This document shows positions 9,185 through 17,483 of a DNA stretch of 39,949 nt, in pieces. The DNA comes from an uncultured Sporosarcina sp. (GTDB lineage: Bacteria; Bacillota; Bacilli; Bacillales_A; Planococcaceae). Within the stretch, counting starts at the first letter, position 1. Every line of letters starts with the position of its first letter. The stretch is taken from the NCBI GenBank assembly GCA_947644645.1, contig CANSAF010000021.1, forward strand, positions 1 to 39,949. Reading direction: 5' to 3'. Position numbers and translations under genes: made by a program. The notes under the pieces were generated by a model. It saw nothing but the letters and a program-made list of their open reading frames with translations, was not told the origin of the DNA and searched no databases.

Positions 9185-9213
9185 ATATTAGTTGAATGAA
9201 ATAATACTGTCAA
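9185..9213 (-). promoter_or_regulatory. SigA promoter of the bmr leader and operon
   Basis: TTGACA, 17 bases, TAATAT on the minus strand: perfect -35 box and spacer, near-perfect -10. The transcript would start about 25 bases before the Shine-Dalgarno of the leader peptide. Confidence 0.88.
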
Positions 9214-9295
9214 TGGTTTTTTGAAAACATTTTATTTTGCGTATTATCAGACGCTTCTTTCTCGAGGTTTCTCCCTACATAATCTATTATTTTTA

Positions 9296-9904
9296 TCAAA
9301 TTCTGTAAGACGGCAACAGTCTTTTTTTATAAAGGAAAGCAATCATATTTAATTGCCACACAGCAATTTTCTTTGGAAAAAAGCGTTTGCGATAATACTG
9401 ATTATAAGCTTTCTTTAAATCATGCCATTGCCTACAATGCTTCCGTTGTCTAAAACGTGCCACGTCAATCATTTTTATTTTGCCATCAGCTGTGATGAAA
9501 ATATTTCGCAAATGAATATCAGATGGGTTAAGCTCTCGATCCCTTGCAAGGGACAATGCAAAATCGATTTCTTTAATATGCGCTCGTGTAATGATTTCCC
9601 CTTGCGCTAAACATTCAAAAAGCGTGAGTCCTTCTATATAATCGATGACGATATAGTTCAATCCGAAGTCATGCATGACTGGATAATAAGGTATATTCTG
9701 CAATATTTTATAAATTTCAGCCTCTTCTTTTGCAATCGAAATAAATGCAGGAAAAAATACTTTAATCGCTCGATTTGATGCATTTATCTTAAAGACGAAA
9801 GCACTTCTCCCCGTCCCAACAAGTTCTAGAGAGTCATCATAGCGAATTAAACGATTTTTCTTGTCGATGACAACTGTATTTGCAAGTGCTTGATAAGATT
9901 TCAA
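9296..9904 (-). CDS. Small protein kinase-like protein (YrzF-like)
   Basis: A 202-residue kinase-fold protein, close to the size of B. subtilis YrzF. Visible parts: glycine-rich loop GTGRSAFVFK (about 31-40), a beta-3 lysine in RAIKVFF, a hinge IVIDYIEG, a catalytic-loop equivalent NPSDIHLRNIFI in which the usual HxD is altered but the Asn is kept, and MIDVARF in place of DFG. It may be an active atypical kinase or a pseudokinase. The start is TTG at 9904, after GGAGGGACAAATT; no better ATG is nearby. Upstream lie two terminators and a manganese riboswitch in the same orientation, so transcription from 10116-10144 should be manganese-dependent. No membrane segment. The substrate is unknown. 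Confidence 0.72.
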   Translation of the reverse strand: MKSYQALANTVVIDKKNRLIRYDDSLELVGTGRSAFVFKINASNRAIKVFFPAFISIAKEEAEIYKILQNIPYYPVMHDFGLNYIVIDYIEGLTLFECLAQGEIITRAHIKEIDFALSLARDRELNPSDIHLRNIFITADGKIKMIDVARFRQRKHCRQWHDLKKAYNQYYRKRFFPKKIAVWQLNMIAFLYKKRLLPSYRI

Positions 9905-9929
9905 AATTTGTCCCTCCAGTCTACAATAT

Positions 9930-9963
9930 AAAAAAACGTGATAACCAATATCTGGTCATCACG
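9930..9963 (-). terminator. Second terminator between the Mn riboswitch and the kinase gene
   Basis: CGTGATAACCA/TGGTCATCACG pair with one G-T wobble, followed by TTTTTTT on the minus strand, ending 26 bases before the start codon. It is distinct from the riboswitch terminator at 9975-10006, so RNA polymerase must pass two terminators. Confidence 0.85.
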
Positions 9964-9974
9964 CCTTGCGGAAT

Positions 9975-10095
9975 AAAAAAGGCCTCACCAAATAAACGGT
10001 AAGGTCTCGCAAACAACAATCGTTGCCAACAAAGCCGAGGGATTCCCCTGTACTGACGACTTTGCTGTATTAGCTACTCCCCTTAAAGGAAGTCA
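9975..10095 (-). promoter_or_regulatory. yybP-ykoY manganese riboswitch with terminator
   Basis: On the minus strand the conserved loop AAGGGGAGTAGC is followed by CAAAGTCGTCAGTAC, CGGCTTTGTTGGCAACG and GCGAGACCTTACC, the arrangement of known Mn2+-sensing yybP-ykoY aptamers. The 3' conserved segment GACCTTACC is also the first arm of a terminator (GACCTTACC/GGTGAGGCC then TTTTTT, 9975-10006). This predicts a manganese-on switch: metal binding locks the aptamer and prevents termination. Confidence 0.9.
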
Positions 10096-10115
10096 AATAT
10101 TCATATTGTATGCTT

Positions 10116-10144
10116 AGTATAAATTGAGACTGGATAAGAGTCAA
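10116..10144 (-). promoter_or_regulatory. Promoter of the Mn riboswitch transcript
   Basis: TTGACT, 17 bases, TATACT on the minus strand, 20 bases upstream of the aptamer. It lies in the gap downstream of the sugar permease genes, so the unit starts independently of them. Confidence 0.82.
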
Positions 10145-10222
10145 TAATTTTACTCTCTATCATTTAGCTACTTTTAACTTGCTTTGTGAGTATCCAAATA
10201 CTAACAAATGGAACAATGCCCA

Positions 10223-11038
10223 CTACCCCTTCAATCCCCCCATCGATAAACCTTCCGTAAGCTTCTTTTGCGTCAGCGCATATAATGTAATTGTCGGTAG
10301 TAATACAAGGACAAGTCCTGCAAACAAAGCCGCCCAGTCTGTCGCAAACTTTTGAACTTCCATTAAGTTTGCCAGTCCGACAGGGATTGTTTTCTTTTCA
10401 TCACTCGAAATAAGTACGAGTGCAAGCGCATATTCATTCCAAAAAGTGAAAAAGTTAAATATGATAACCGTTAAAATCCCCGGTCTTGCAAGTGGAAGTA
10501 TAATACTGATAAGCGTCCGAAAATAACTCGATCCATCGATATAAGAAGACTCCTCATATTCACGTGGAATCGATCGCATAAAACCAGTAAGTAAATAAAT
10601 AGAAAATGGTAAAGCACCTGCCGCGTATACTAAACTAAGCCAAAATCGATTGTCTAACATATGAAAATTATTCATCATTAAAAACAAAGGAATCATAATA
10701 TAAACCGGTTGGATAAATAATCCCCCCATATAAATATTATGTAATAATTTACGCCCTTTAAAATCAAATCGAGACAATGCGTAAGATGTAGGGACGACTA
10801 AGAGGAGAAGTAAACACATTGAAAGGCCTGTCACGAAAAACGAGTTTAAAATAAATTCACCCATACTTGATTCAACAAATGCACGCGTGAAGTTACTAAA
10901 ATTCAAGACTTCCGGAATCGACCACGGACTTTCCATAATTTCTGTATTTGTTTTAAATGCCGCAATAATATTCCAAATTAAAGAATAAACAAAAATAAAT
11001 GTGGCAATCAGTAAAACAACTCTTAAAAAGATACGCAT
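10223..11038 (-). CDS. Carbohydrate ABC transporter permease, MalG type (N-terminus possibly frameshifted)
   Basis: A 271-residue inner permease with six membrane helices and the EAA-type loop EYEESSYIDGSSYFRTLISI followed by LPLARPG, typical of the MalG/CUT1 family. It imports sugar together with the MalF-type permease next to it and the lipoprotein upstream. The ATG at 11038 has no good ribosome site. A strong AGGAGG with an ATG seven bases on lies at 11072 but is out of frame. Removing one A from the A6 run at 11062-11067 would fuse this start to the frame and give MGKIIQFKKKTMRIF as N-terminus. So a one-base insertion, real or a sequencing error, is likely. No ATPase gene is adjacent; a shared MsmX-type ATPase elsewhere is expected. 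Confidence 0.82.
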   Translation of the reverse strand: MRIFLRVVLLIATFIFVYSLIWNIIAAFKTNTEIMESPWSIPEVLNFSNFTRAFVESSMGEFILNSFFVTGLSMCLLLLLVVPTSYALSRFDFKGRKLLHNIYMGGLFIQPVYIMIPLFLMMNNFHMLDNRFWLSLVYAAGALPFSIYLLTGFMRSIPREYEESSYIDGSSYFRTLISIILPLARPGILTVIIFNFFTFWNEYALALVLISSDEKKTIPVGLANLMEVQKFATDWAALFAGLVLVLLPTITLYALTQKKLTEGLSMGGLKG

Positions 11039-11088
11039 CGTTTTTTTCTTGAACTGTATGATTTTTTCCCATCTTTACACCTCCTCGA

Positions 11089-11970
11089 TTAATAACTTTC
11101 GCGTTCTGTTAAACGATTACTAATTAAAGAAAGAATAATAGATACTGTAAATACAATGACAGCAATGGCCATTGCATAACCGAAATTCGCATTGACGAAT
11201 GCTTGTTTATACATATAAGTAAGCGCAACTTGTGAAGCGTTATTCGGTCCACCCGCGGTCATGACAAGAACGAGCACAAAACTAATATTTAAGACGCCAT
11301 TAATACTAAAAATAATTGTAATCCGAATAATTTCCCATAGTATTGGAATCGTTATTTTAAAAAACTGCTGCACAACATTTGCGCCGTCAATTGAAGCTGC
11401 TTCATACAGTTCTCTCGGTACACCGTCCATTCCAGCTAAATACATCACCATATAATAACCAACCGCTTGCCAAACCATCACCAGTGCAATGGCCCATAAA
11501 ACAGTATCTTTACTACCTAACCAAGCAACTGCAAACTGATTCATTCCCATCCATTTTAATACTTCATTAATAATTCCCATATTTGGATGATAGATAAAAG
11601 TCCATAAAATACCAATCACAACAAATGAAAGAATGCTTGGGAAAAAGAAAATCATTCGATATAAATGCTTTTCACGCAAATTTCCAAAGGATAAAATCGA
11701 AGCAAATATAAGTGATAAGAATAATATAATCGCGGGTACGACAAGCATTAAAAACCCTGTATTTTTAAGCGATTGAAGAAAAACTTCATCTGTAAATAAT
11801 TCTTTAAAATTTTCTAGCCCAATAAATGTTTCTCCGCCACCAAATCCCGAACTACTAAAAAGCGATTTATAAAAAACTTGCGTAACCGGATAAACGATAA
11901 AAACTGAGAATATGAATAATGTCGGTACTATACAAAGTAAAATAAAGGCTGTTCGACTTTTACGATTCAC
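11089..11970 (-). CDS. Carbohydrate ABC transporter permease, MalF type
   Basis: A 293-residue permease with six membrane helices, an N-terminal helix FILLCIVPTLFIFSVFIVYP, and the loop ELYEAASIDGANVVQQFFKITIPIL with the conserved EAA-x3-G core that docks on the ATPase. It appears intact. The start is GTG at 11970 with a weak ribosome site. It lies between the broken binding-protein gene, from which a terminator at 12004-12041 separates it, and the MalG-type permease, whose Shine-Dalgarno begins a few bases after its stop. Which sugar is carried cannot be told from sequence. Confidence 0.87.
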   Translation of the reverse strand: MNRKSRTAFILLCIVPTLFIFSVFIVYPVTQVFYKSLFSSSGFGGGETFIGLENFKELFTDEVFLQSLKNTGFLMLVVPAIILFLSLIFASILSFGNLREKHLYRMIFFFPSILSFVVIGILWTFIYHPNMGIINEVLKWMGMNQFAVAWLGSKDTVLWAIALVMVWQAVGYYMVMYLAGMDGVPRELYEAASIDGANVVQQFFKITIPILWEIIRITIIFSINGVLNISFVLVLVMTAGGPNNASQVALTYMYKQAFVNANFGYAMAIAVIVFTVSIILSLISNRLTERESY

Positions 11971-12003
11971 TTAATTCACCAGCTTTCAAATCTTATTTTC
12001 ATC

Positions 12004-12041
12004 AAAAAAGATACCCTAACCACGTACTTTGATTAGGGTAT
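12004..12041 (-). terminator. Intercistronic terminator between binding protein and permeases
   Basis: ATACCCTA/TAGGGTAT stem followed by TTTTTT on the minus strand. Such partial terminators usually keep binding protein expression above that of the permeases. Confidence 0.82.
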
Positions 12042-12051
12042 GATGTTTCTG

Positions 12052-13436
12052 TTAATCCATTTTTTCTGCAACTTTCGAATAGACATCGTACATTTTTTCT
12101 GCCCATTCTTCTTTTGTCATTTCTTTATTCATCACACTTGCCGCTTGGTCAAATAAAACTTCACGTGGCTCAACGTTTACACCTGTTGGAATCGGTACAA
12201 AGTTTCCTGACATCGTATACATGCCACTTTCAACTGCTTTGAAGACATTATAAGACGACTCTGTCAAGTATTCTTCGACTAAATCGGAAGCACCTACAAC
12301 CGCTATTGCAGCTTTCGCAAATTCGCCGTTTAACTGGATACTTTCCTCCGTATACATAAACTTCAAAAATTCTTTCGCTAAATCTGGGTTGCTGCTGCTT
12401 TTGGAATATACATTTGCTCGACAGATGTCAATGCAAGTAATGGATCATTTGCATCAAATGTTGGCACGCCTAAAAAGCCAAATTCAAAACCATCTTCACG
12501 CGGCGCTTCTTCCATTTCACCTTCAAACCAGTTTCCATTCGGAATAAACAGTGCATCCCCTTGCATAAATGATGTTTGAGATTGTGTATGGTCTAAAGCA
12601 ACTGTTCCATTCATTAAACCATTTTCTATCAAAGCAATTGTTTCTAAAACACCCAATGCTTCTAATGCAATATCCGTTTTTCAAAATTCCGGATCATAAT
12701 TCAACATTTGATTCATCGCTTCTTCGCCACCTAAAGAAGAAACAGCAGGAATTAAAATTTCCTCTAAATAGCCTGGGACTGTTCCTTGGTACGTAAATAA
12801 CGCACGGTCATGCGCTTTCGCTACATCATTTAAAGCAAAGAAATCATCCCAAGTTTTTGGTGTCTCAATTCCTTCGGCGTCAAATAAAGTTTTGTTATAC
12901 CATAATCCCATCACCTTATAATTATAAGGTGCCATATAAATTTTCCCATCTCCATATGGAGACATATATGCCGATTCTAAAATTCCTGGTAAAATCTTAT
13001 CTTTTAAAGGAACAGCTTCATCAAGTGCTTCGTCTTCAAATAACTCTGTTAATTCAAGGAAGCCTTCTTCTTTAATAAGCCCCTGTGTCACGCCCGATGG
13101 ATCTGTTTGGTTCAAATAAACGAGATCAGGTGGTGTACCTGCAATGATTTTCGGTCGAATCATTTCACCAATATCCGGATTCGCAGTAATATTCACTGTC
13201 GTTCCTGGGTTTTCTGCTTCAAACTTTTCTGCAAGTGCTTTCCAATAAGCATCTCCGTAGCGACCTTGGAAAACAGCTACTTCAAGTACTTGATTATCCG
13301 TTTTTCCGTCATCATTGCCTTTAGTCGAATTATCTTTTTCTCCGTCTGAACTCGAACTTCCACCCTCACTACACGCTGCTAATAATAAAAATAGCATTAC
13401 AAAAATGACAAATAGTTTACTTGAACTAGATTTCAT
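12052..13436 (-). pseudogene. Sugar ABC transporter substrate-binding lipoprotein, interrupted
   Basis: The gene encodes an extracellular sugar-binding lipoprotein (CUT1 family, about 460 residues when repaired): signal peptide with lipobox LLAAC (Cys22), then a serine/aspartate-rich linker and a binding domain from VLEVAVFQGRYG. Two lesions break it. An in-frame TGA at 12681-12683 follows NYDPEF and the frame continues with KTDIALEALG, consistent with TGG (Trp) to TGA. A frameshift at about 12381-12392, in GCAGCAGCAACCCAG, moves the rest to another frame (PDLAKEFLKFMYTEE); one lost A would explain it. Start chosen at the ATG at 13436, the only one giving a proper signal peptide, after GAGGGGTGTG. 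Without it the transporter should not work, unless the lesions are sequencing errors. Confidence 0.82.
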
Positions 13437-13504
13437 CAATGACACACCCCTCTTATTTTGTTTTGCAGTCAATCCTTCTCTAAAAACCTCAATTCCACCC
13501 CCAT

Positions 13505-13518
13505 TGTAAGCGCTCTCC
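13505..13518. promoter_or_regulatory. cre-like site (CcpA operator)
   Basis: TGTAAGCGCTCTCC matches 13 of 14 positions of the consensus TGWNANCGNTNWCA. It lies 70 bases before the binding-protein start and downstream of the probable promoter, so CcpA would act as a roadblock. Carbon catabolite repression fits a sugar transporter. Confidence 0.68.
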
Positions 13519-13530
13519 AAATCATTCAGA

Positions 13531-13569
13531 AGTAAATAGTTAGTAAATAAAATTAATTAACTATTTACT
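13531..13569. promoter_or_regulatory. Inverted repeat, probable operator of the sugar operon
   Basis: AGTAAATAGTTA and TAACTATTTACT form a perfect 12-bp inverted repeat with a 15-base spacer. It overlaps the expected transcription start just after the promoter at 13580-13608. Position and symmetry suggest a specific sugar repressor site; the regulator gene is not in this window. Confidence 0.55.
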
Positions 13570-13579
13570 GATTATTCTT

Positions 13580-13608
13580 ACTTTATCGTTATATTTATAA
13601 GTTGTCTA
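13580..13608 (-). promoter_or_regulatory. Candidate promoter of the sugar operon
   Basis: TAGACA, 17 bases, TAAAGT on the minus strand; five of six and four of six matches to SigA boxes. It is supported mainly by the operator-like sites just downstream. Confidence 0.45.
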
Positions 13609-13681
13609 GATTTAATCTGTTTTTTTCTTCGATAAAATAAGGCAAAATACATACCTAAAAAGTAGCGATATATTGTTGTAC

Positions 13682-13718
13682 AAAAAACTGCACAGAAAAA
13701 TTTTCTGTGCAGTTTTTT
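13682..13718 (-). terminator. Terminator after the ECF sigma/regulator pair
   Basis: A near-perfect palindrome AAAAAACTGCACAG...CTGTGCAGTTTTTT, T-rich on both sides and therefore bidirectional. It abuts the stop codon of the regulator gene. Confidence 0.88.
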
Positions 13719-14626
13719 TATTTATCTGGCTGAATATAAGGGACCATTTCAGCTGTAGCGCCCACTGATGAAGCGCGGATGAACCCTTGATTTTCTAATG
13801 CTTTAAAGTTTTTCGCTTGACCTGTTAACATCATACCTAAAATTTCAACGTCTTTAAAATCTTTTTCTTGATTGGCTTTTAAAAACGCATGAATGGCATC
13901 ATCATAACCTTTTTCCGCATAAGCTTCTAAATCTTTCAGGAACATTTTATATTCATCTTCTGGTGATGAAGATGGCGCAAAACCATAGATTTCTAGTCCT
14001 GATGGTCCTTGACTTTCATCGGTAATTTCAGAAATCATATATAACCAAACAATATTCAAATTATCTGGGATTTTTGATTCGATTTCTGCAAATGTATAGG
14101 GACGATCAAAGGAAATTGCTACTTCCGCTACATAATTGTCCATTTCTGCAACAGCTTCTAGTTCATTGGGAATCGCATAATACTCTTTAATGAGTGGATG
14201 GTAAAATGTTGCAGATTTTGTTTTTGTTTGTTTATCATATTGGTAAAACTGCGAATCTGACCAATAAGATCCTGGAATTAATTCGTTTGTATCAATATGT
14301 GTAAAAAGCCAATCGTATCGACTTGTTAGCGTACTCCACTCGACTAAATATCCATTAATATTCTTCGAACGATTCGTCACAATATTACCGCCAAAAATCG
14401 CATTCTGTGCTTTCAATTGTGAATCGATTTGAACATTCGGTTGTGTAAGTGCATGTTGTAGATCTAATGCATCATGTAATTTACTCGCATTTTTTGCGGC
14501 GAAATAGTCTCCTACTTTAAAAAATAATGGAATAAAAATGACTATCGTTATCAATGTAATGCCAGTGATTTTCAAAACTTGTTTTCTTTTTGCTTTTTTC
14601 AAAGCTTTTTTTAAATTGTCTGCCAT
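13718..14626 (-). CDS. Membrane-anchored sigma factor regulator (anti-sigma, Sigma_reg N/C type)
   Basis: A 302-residue protein: a short lysine-rich cytoplasmic segment (MADNLKKALKKAKRKQ), one membrane helix (about 20-38, ITGITLITIVIFIPLFF), then an extracytoplasmic domain of about 260 residues. The layout and segments such as NINGYLVEWSTLTSRYDW and FDRPYTFAEIESKIP fit the family found next to ECF sigma genes. It probably binds the sigma factor at the membrane and releases it on an envelope signal. The ATG at 14626 lies one base after the sigma stop codon (TAGAATG), with GGAGGG in the sigma gene end, so the pair is co-translated. Confidence 0.78.
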   Translation of the reverse strand: MADNLKKALKKAKRKQVLKITGITLITIVIFIPLFFKVGDYFAAKNASKLHDALDLQHALTQPNVQIDSQLKAQNAIFGGNIVTNRSKNINGYLVEWSTLTSRYDWLFTHIDTNELIPGSYWSDSQFYQYDKQTKTKSATFYHPLIKEYYAIPNELEAVAEMDNYVAEVAISFDRPYTFAEIESKIPDNLNIVWLYMISEITDESQGPSGLEIYGFAPSSSPEDEYKMFLKDLEAYAEKGYDDAIHAFLKANQEKDFKDVEILGMMLTGQAKNFKALENQGFIRASSVGATAEMVPYIQPDK

Positions 14627-14627
14627 T

Positions 14628-15116
14628 CTATTTCCCTCCAATTTTCGCATGAATTGCTTGACGTGCACGATATAATTTTTGTTTAACACTGGTTTCTTTA
14701 ATCGATAAAATACGGGCAATTTCTTCATACGAAAAATCATAATAATATTTCAAAAAGAAGATTTCTTTATATTCTTTTTTAATATCCTTCAGCAAATATA
14801 AAATCTCTTCTTTATTTAAAATTGCATCAAATTCGCGGTCAATATGTTGCAACTTAGCATAGACTGCTTCTGTTATATGAATATTTTGCTGTTCTTTTTT
14901 CCTTTTAAAATCAATATACTCATTGAGTGCGACTCTGAAGAACCATGGACGTAAATTGGTATCTGTTAAGTCGTCTAATAATGTATAGACTTTGTAAAAC
15001 GTATTTTGAATAATATCTTCCGCGTCTTCTTTCCTTGCTCCTTTCGACTGTAATAAATTTCGCACTTCCTTCCCTAAACTAAGTAGATAGGTAGCAAAAA
15101 CATCTTCTTTTTTCAT
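14628..15116 (-). CDS. ECF-type RNA polymerase sigma factor
   Basis: A 162-residue sigma-70 family factor of ECF size. Region 2 covers about 10-75 (DAEDIIQNTFYKVYTLL, then LRPWFFRVALNEYIDFKRKK). Region 4 covers about 105-160 (YKEIFFLKYYYDFSYEEIARIL, then SVKQKLYRARQAIHAKI), with the helix-turn-helix for the -35 element. It heads a two-gene operon with its membrane regulator. I could not find a convincing ECF autoregulatory promoter in the 100 bases upstream. Target genes are unknown. Confidence 0.9.
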   Translation of the reverse strand: MKKEDVFATYLLSLGKEVRNLLQSKGARKEDAEDIIQNTFYKVYTLLDDLTDTNLRPWFFRVALNEYIDFKRKKEQQNIHITEAVYAKLQHIDREFDAILNKEEILYLLKDIKKEYKEIFFLKYYYDFSYEEIARILSIKETSVKQKLYRARQAIHAKIGGK

Positions 15117-15213
15117 TTATTTCCCTACCTCTTTCGGCCAATTTCTTCCCGCTTACTTATACAACGATTGACCGGCTAATTATGTATACAGTTATTGTTC
15201 AAATTAAAGTCGT

Positions 15214-15244
15214 AAAAAAACAGCCGTCTATTATAACAGCTGCT
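15214..15244 (-). terminator. Probable terminator after the catalase gene
   Basis: On the minus strand GCAGC(TG) pairs with (CG)GCTGT around an A/T-rich loop, followed by seven Ts. The stem is short and imperfect, and it lies about 75 bases after the stop. Confidence 0.55.
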
Positions 15245-15317
15245 TTCAATCTATTTATCCCACATTAACAGGCAGTCGGGGCTGAAGAACTCCTTCACTG
15301 ATTGAAGGTTCACTTTA

Positions 15318-17372
15318 TTATAATAATTTTCGATCCCAATGACGATGAACAGCAGTGGCTTCAATAAATAATTTATCAAAATTTGAAGTTTCACTATTGG
15401 ACACAATCCCTGGTCCGGTTTGTCCATTAGACTTTTCAAATAACGATTTTCCAGTCGTTGCTATCCCGATTGGCTTATAATGCTCATAAGCTTCATTAAT
15501 AAAATTAACGATATCATTCTCAAATTTCTTTTGATTACCTACTTCTCCACCTACAATATATAACCCATCATATAAAACAGGATGTACCGTTAAAAATGTT
15601 TCATCCACTTCAACACCTAGCTCATTATCTCCGCGTAAATGACCTAACTTTTCACTGATGATATCGACCACTACACCTTCTTCAAGAAGCGCATTGATGG
15701 TTCTTTTCACTTCTTCCCCAATAAATCCATTCCCAATCAAGACACCTATTTTGCGCGTTTTCGCTAGTTTAGGTGTCGATTCTTGGCTTAACGCGGGCGA
15801 TGCTTGTTTCACCTCAGAAACTTCATCTACATCAGGTGCTTCAACACCAACTGCATCTGCAACAATAGTTGCTAAATTTTTATCGACATGCGCAAACATA
15901 TTTACGACTTGCTGTTTAACATCATTGTTTTTCACTTTTCCAACTTCAAAACTAAATGCTTCAATAATATGTTGTTTCTCAGGCGATGTCATACTGTTCC
16001 AAAATAAGCGCGCCTGTGAAAAATGATCTTTAAACGAGTCACTTCTTGCTTGAATTTTTCTACCTTCTACTTTTTCTTCATAATGAACATAAGCACCTTC
16101 GTTTTCTTTTGAAGTCGATGGTGTATTTCCTGCCATCGAATTTTTATGATAACTCACTTGTCCAACATTAATGGTCTGCCTACCGTAGCCGTCACGTTGA
16201 TTATTATGAAATGGACATACGGGGCGATTAATCGGCAGTTCATGGAAATTGGGACCGCCAAGACGAATTAACTGGGTATCTGTATATGAAAAAAGTCGTC
16301 CTTGCAATAGCGGATCATTTGTAAAATCAATCCCAGGCACGACACTTCCAGGATGAAATGCAACTTGTTCTGTTTCTGCAAATACATTGTCAACATTTCG
16401 ATTTAATGTCATTTTCCCAATAATTTTCACCGGCACTTCTTCTTCAGGCCATATTTTCGTAGAATCTAAAATATCAAAATCAAACATGAACTCATCTTTT
16501 TCTTCAATCATTTGCACGCCAAGCTCAAACTCAACATAATCTCCTCTTTCAATCGCTTCCCACAAATCACGGCGATGGAAGTCCGGATCTTTACCGCTAA
16601 TTTTTTGTGCCTCATCCCAAACAAGTGAATGTACACCTAATTTTGGCTTCCAATGAAATTTCACAAAATGAATTTTGCCTTCTTCATTAATTAACCGGAA
16701 AGTATGAACTCCAAAACCTTCCATCATTCGAAAACTCCGTGGAATTGCACGGTCGGACATATGCCACATCACCATATGTGCGGACTCTTGATTATTTGCA
16801 ACAAAATCCCAAAATGTATCATGAGCAGACGCAGCTTGAGGCATTTCATTATGCGGCTCTGGTTTCACAGCATGAATAAGGTCTGGAAATTTAATGGCAT
16901 CTTGAATAAAGAATATTGGCATATTATTTCCAACTAGGTCATAATTTCCTTCTTCTGTATAAAACTTCACTGCAAATCCTCTTACATCACGAACAGTCTC
17001 CGCGGAACCTCGATTTCCAGCTACTGTTGAAAAACGAGTAAATACAGGTACTTTTGATCCTGGCTCTTGTAAAAACTTCGCCTTTGTATAAGGTTTCATA
17101 GATTCATAAAGCTCAAATTCACCATGAGCTGCGTAGCCTCTCGCATGTACAGCTCTTTCAGGAATTCTTTCATGGTCAAAATGAGTCATTTTTTCTCGGA
17201 AATGAAAATCTTCCATAAGTGTTGGACCACGTTCTCCAATTTTTAAAGAATGTTCATCTTCTGCAAGACGTAATCCTTGATTTGTTGTCATCCTCTGATT
17301 TTGATCATATGAACGAAATGTTTCTAACTGCTCATGTTTACTATTTTCATGAATCTTGTTCTGTTTCTTCAA
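15318..17372 (-). CDS. katE: Large-subunit (clade 2) monofunctional catalase, KatE/HPII type
   Basis: About 684 residues, the size of large catalases with a C-terminal flavodoxin/DJ-1-like domain. Numbered from the in-frame ATG at 17387: active-site His81 in [12 protein letters not shown], distal Asn near 154 in [10 protein letters not shown], proximal haem ligand Tyr368 in [22 protein letters not shown]. The C-terminal domain starts around 545 ([17 protein letters not shown]). It converts hydrogen peroxide to water and oxygen in the cytoplasm. The ATG at 17387 overlaps the only Shine-Dalgarno (GGAGG), so a TTG at 17372, eight bases after it, is the likelier start. A SigB-like promoter lies just upstream, fitting a general-stress or stationary-phase catalase. 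Confidence 0.93.
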   Translation of the reverse strand: MKKQNKIHENSKHEQLETFRSYDQNQRMTTNQGLRLAEDEHSLKIGERGPTLMEDFHFREKMTHFDHERIPERAVHARGYAAHGEFELYESMKPYTKAKFLQEPGSKVPVFTRFSTVAGNRGSAETVRDVRGFAVKFYTEEGNYDLVGNNMPIFFIQDAIKFPDLIHAVKPEPHNEMPQAASAHDTFWDFVANNQESAHMVMWHMSDRAIPRSFRMMEGFGVHTFRLINEEGKIHFVKFHWKPKLGVHSLVWDEAQKISGKDPDFHRRDLWEAIERGDYVEFELGVQMIEEKDEFMFDFDILDSTKIWPEEEVPVKIIGKMTLNRNVDNVFAETEQVAFHPGSVVPGIDFTNDPLLQGRLFSYTDTQLIRLGGPNFHELPINRPVCPFHNNQRDGYGRQTINVGQVSYHKNSMAGNTPSTSKENEGAYVHYEEKVEGRKIQARSDSFKDHFSQARLFWNSMTSPEKQHIIEAFSFEVGKVKNNDVKQQVVNMFAHVDKNLATIVADAVGVEAPDVDEVSEVKQASPALSQESTPKLAKTRKIGVLIGNGFIGEEVKRTINALLEEGVVVDIISEKLGHLRGDNELGVEVDETFLTVHPVLYDGLYIVGGEVGNQKKFENDIVNFINEAYEHYKPIGIATTGKSLFEKSNGQTGPGIVSNSETSNFDKLFIEATAVHRHWDRKLL

Positions 17373-17413
17373 CAAAAATTCCTCCATTCGAAAAATGATG
17401 ATCTATTCGTCTG

Positions 17414-17438
17414 TTTCCCGAATGGAATTTTAATAAAC
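17414..17438 (-). promoter_or_regulatory. Candidate SigB promoter of the catalase gene
   Basis: GTTTAT, 13 bases, GGGAAA on the minus strand, close to the SigB consensus GTTTAA-N12-14-GGGTAT and 42 bases before the start codon. Bacillus katE genes are known SigB targets. Confidence 0.6.
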
Positions 17439-17483
17439 AAATTTCATTGTATAAGACAGCTTTAAAGTTATTTCACTTCTTTT

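Noticed and set aside
12378-12656. Independent small gene inside the sugar-binding protein region
   Set aside because: It lies in the same frame as the upstream part, separated by one TGA, and continues the same binding-protein fold.
15251-15439. 62-codon minus-strand frame over the catalase end
   Set aside because: It overlaps the katE C-terminus in another frame and shows no ribosome site.
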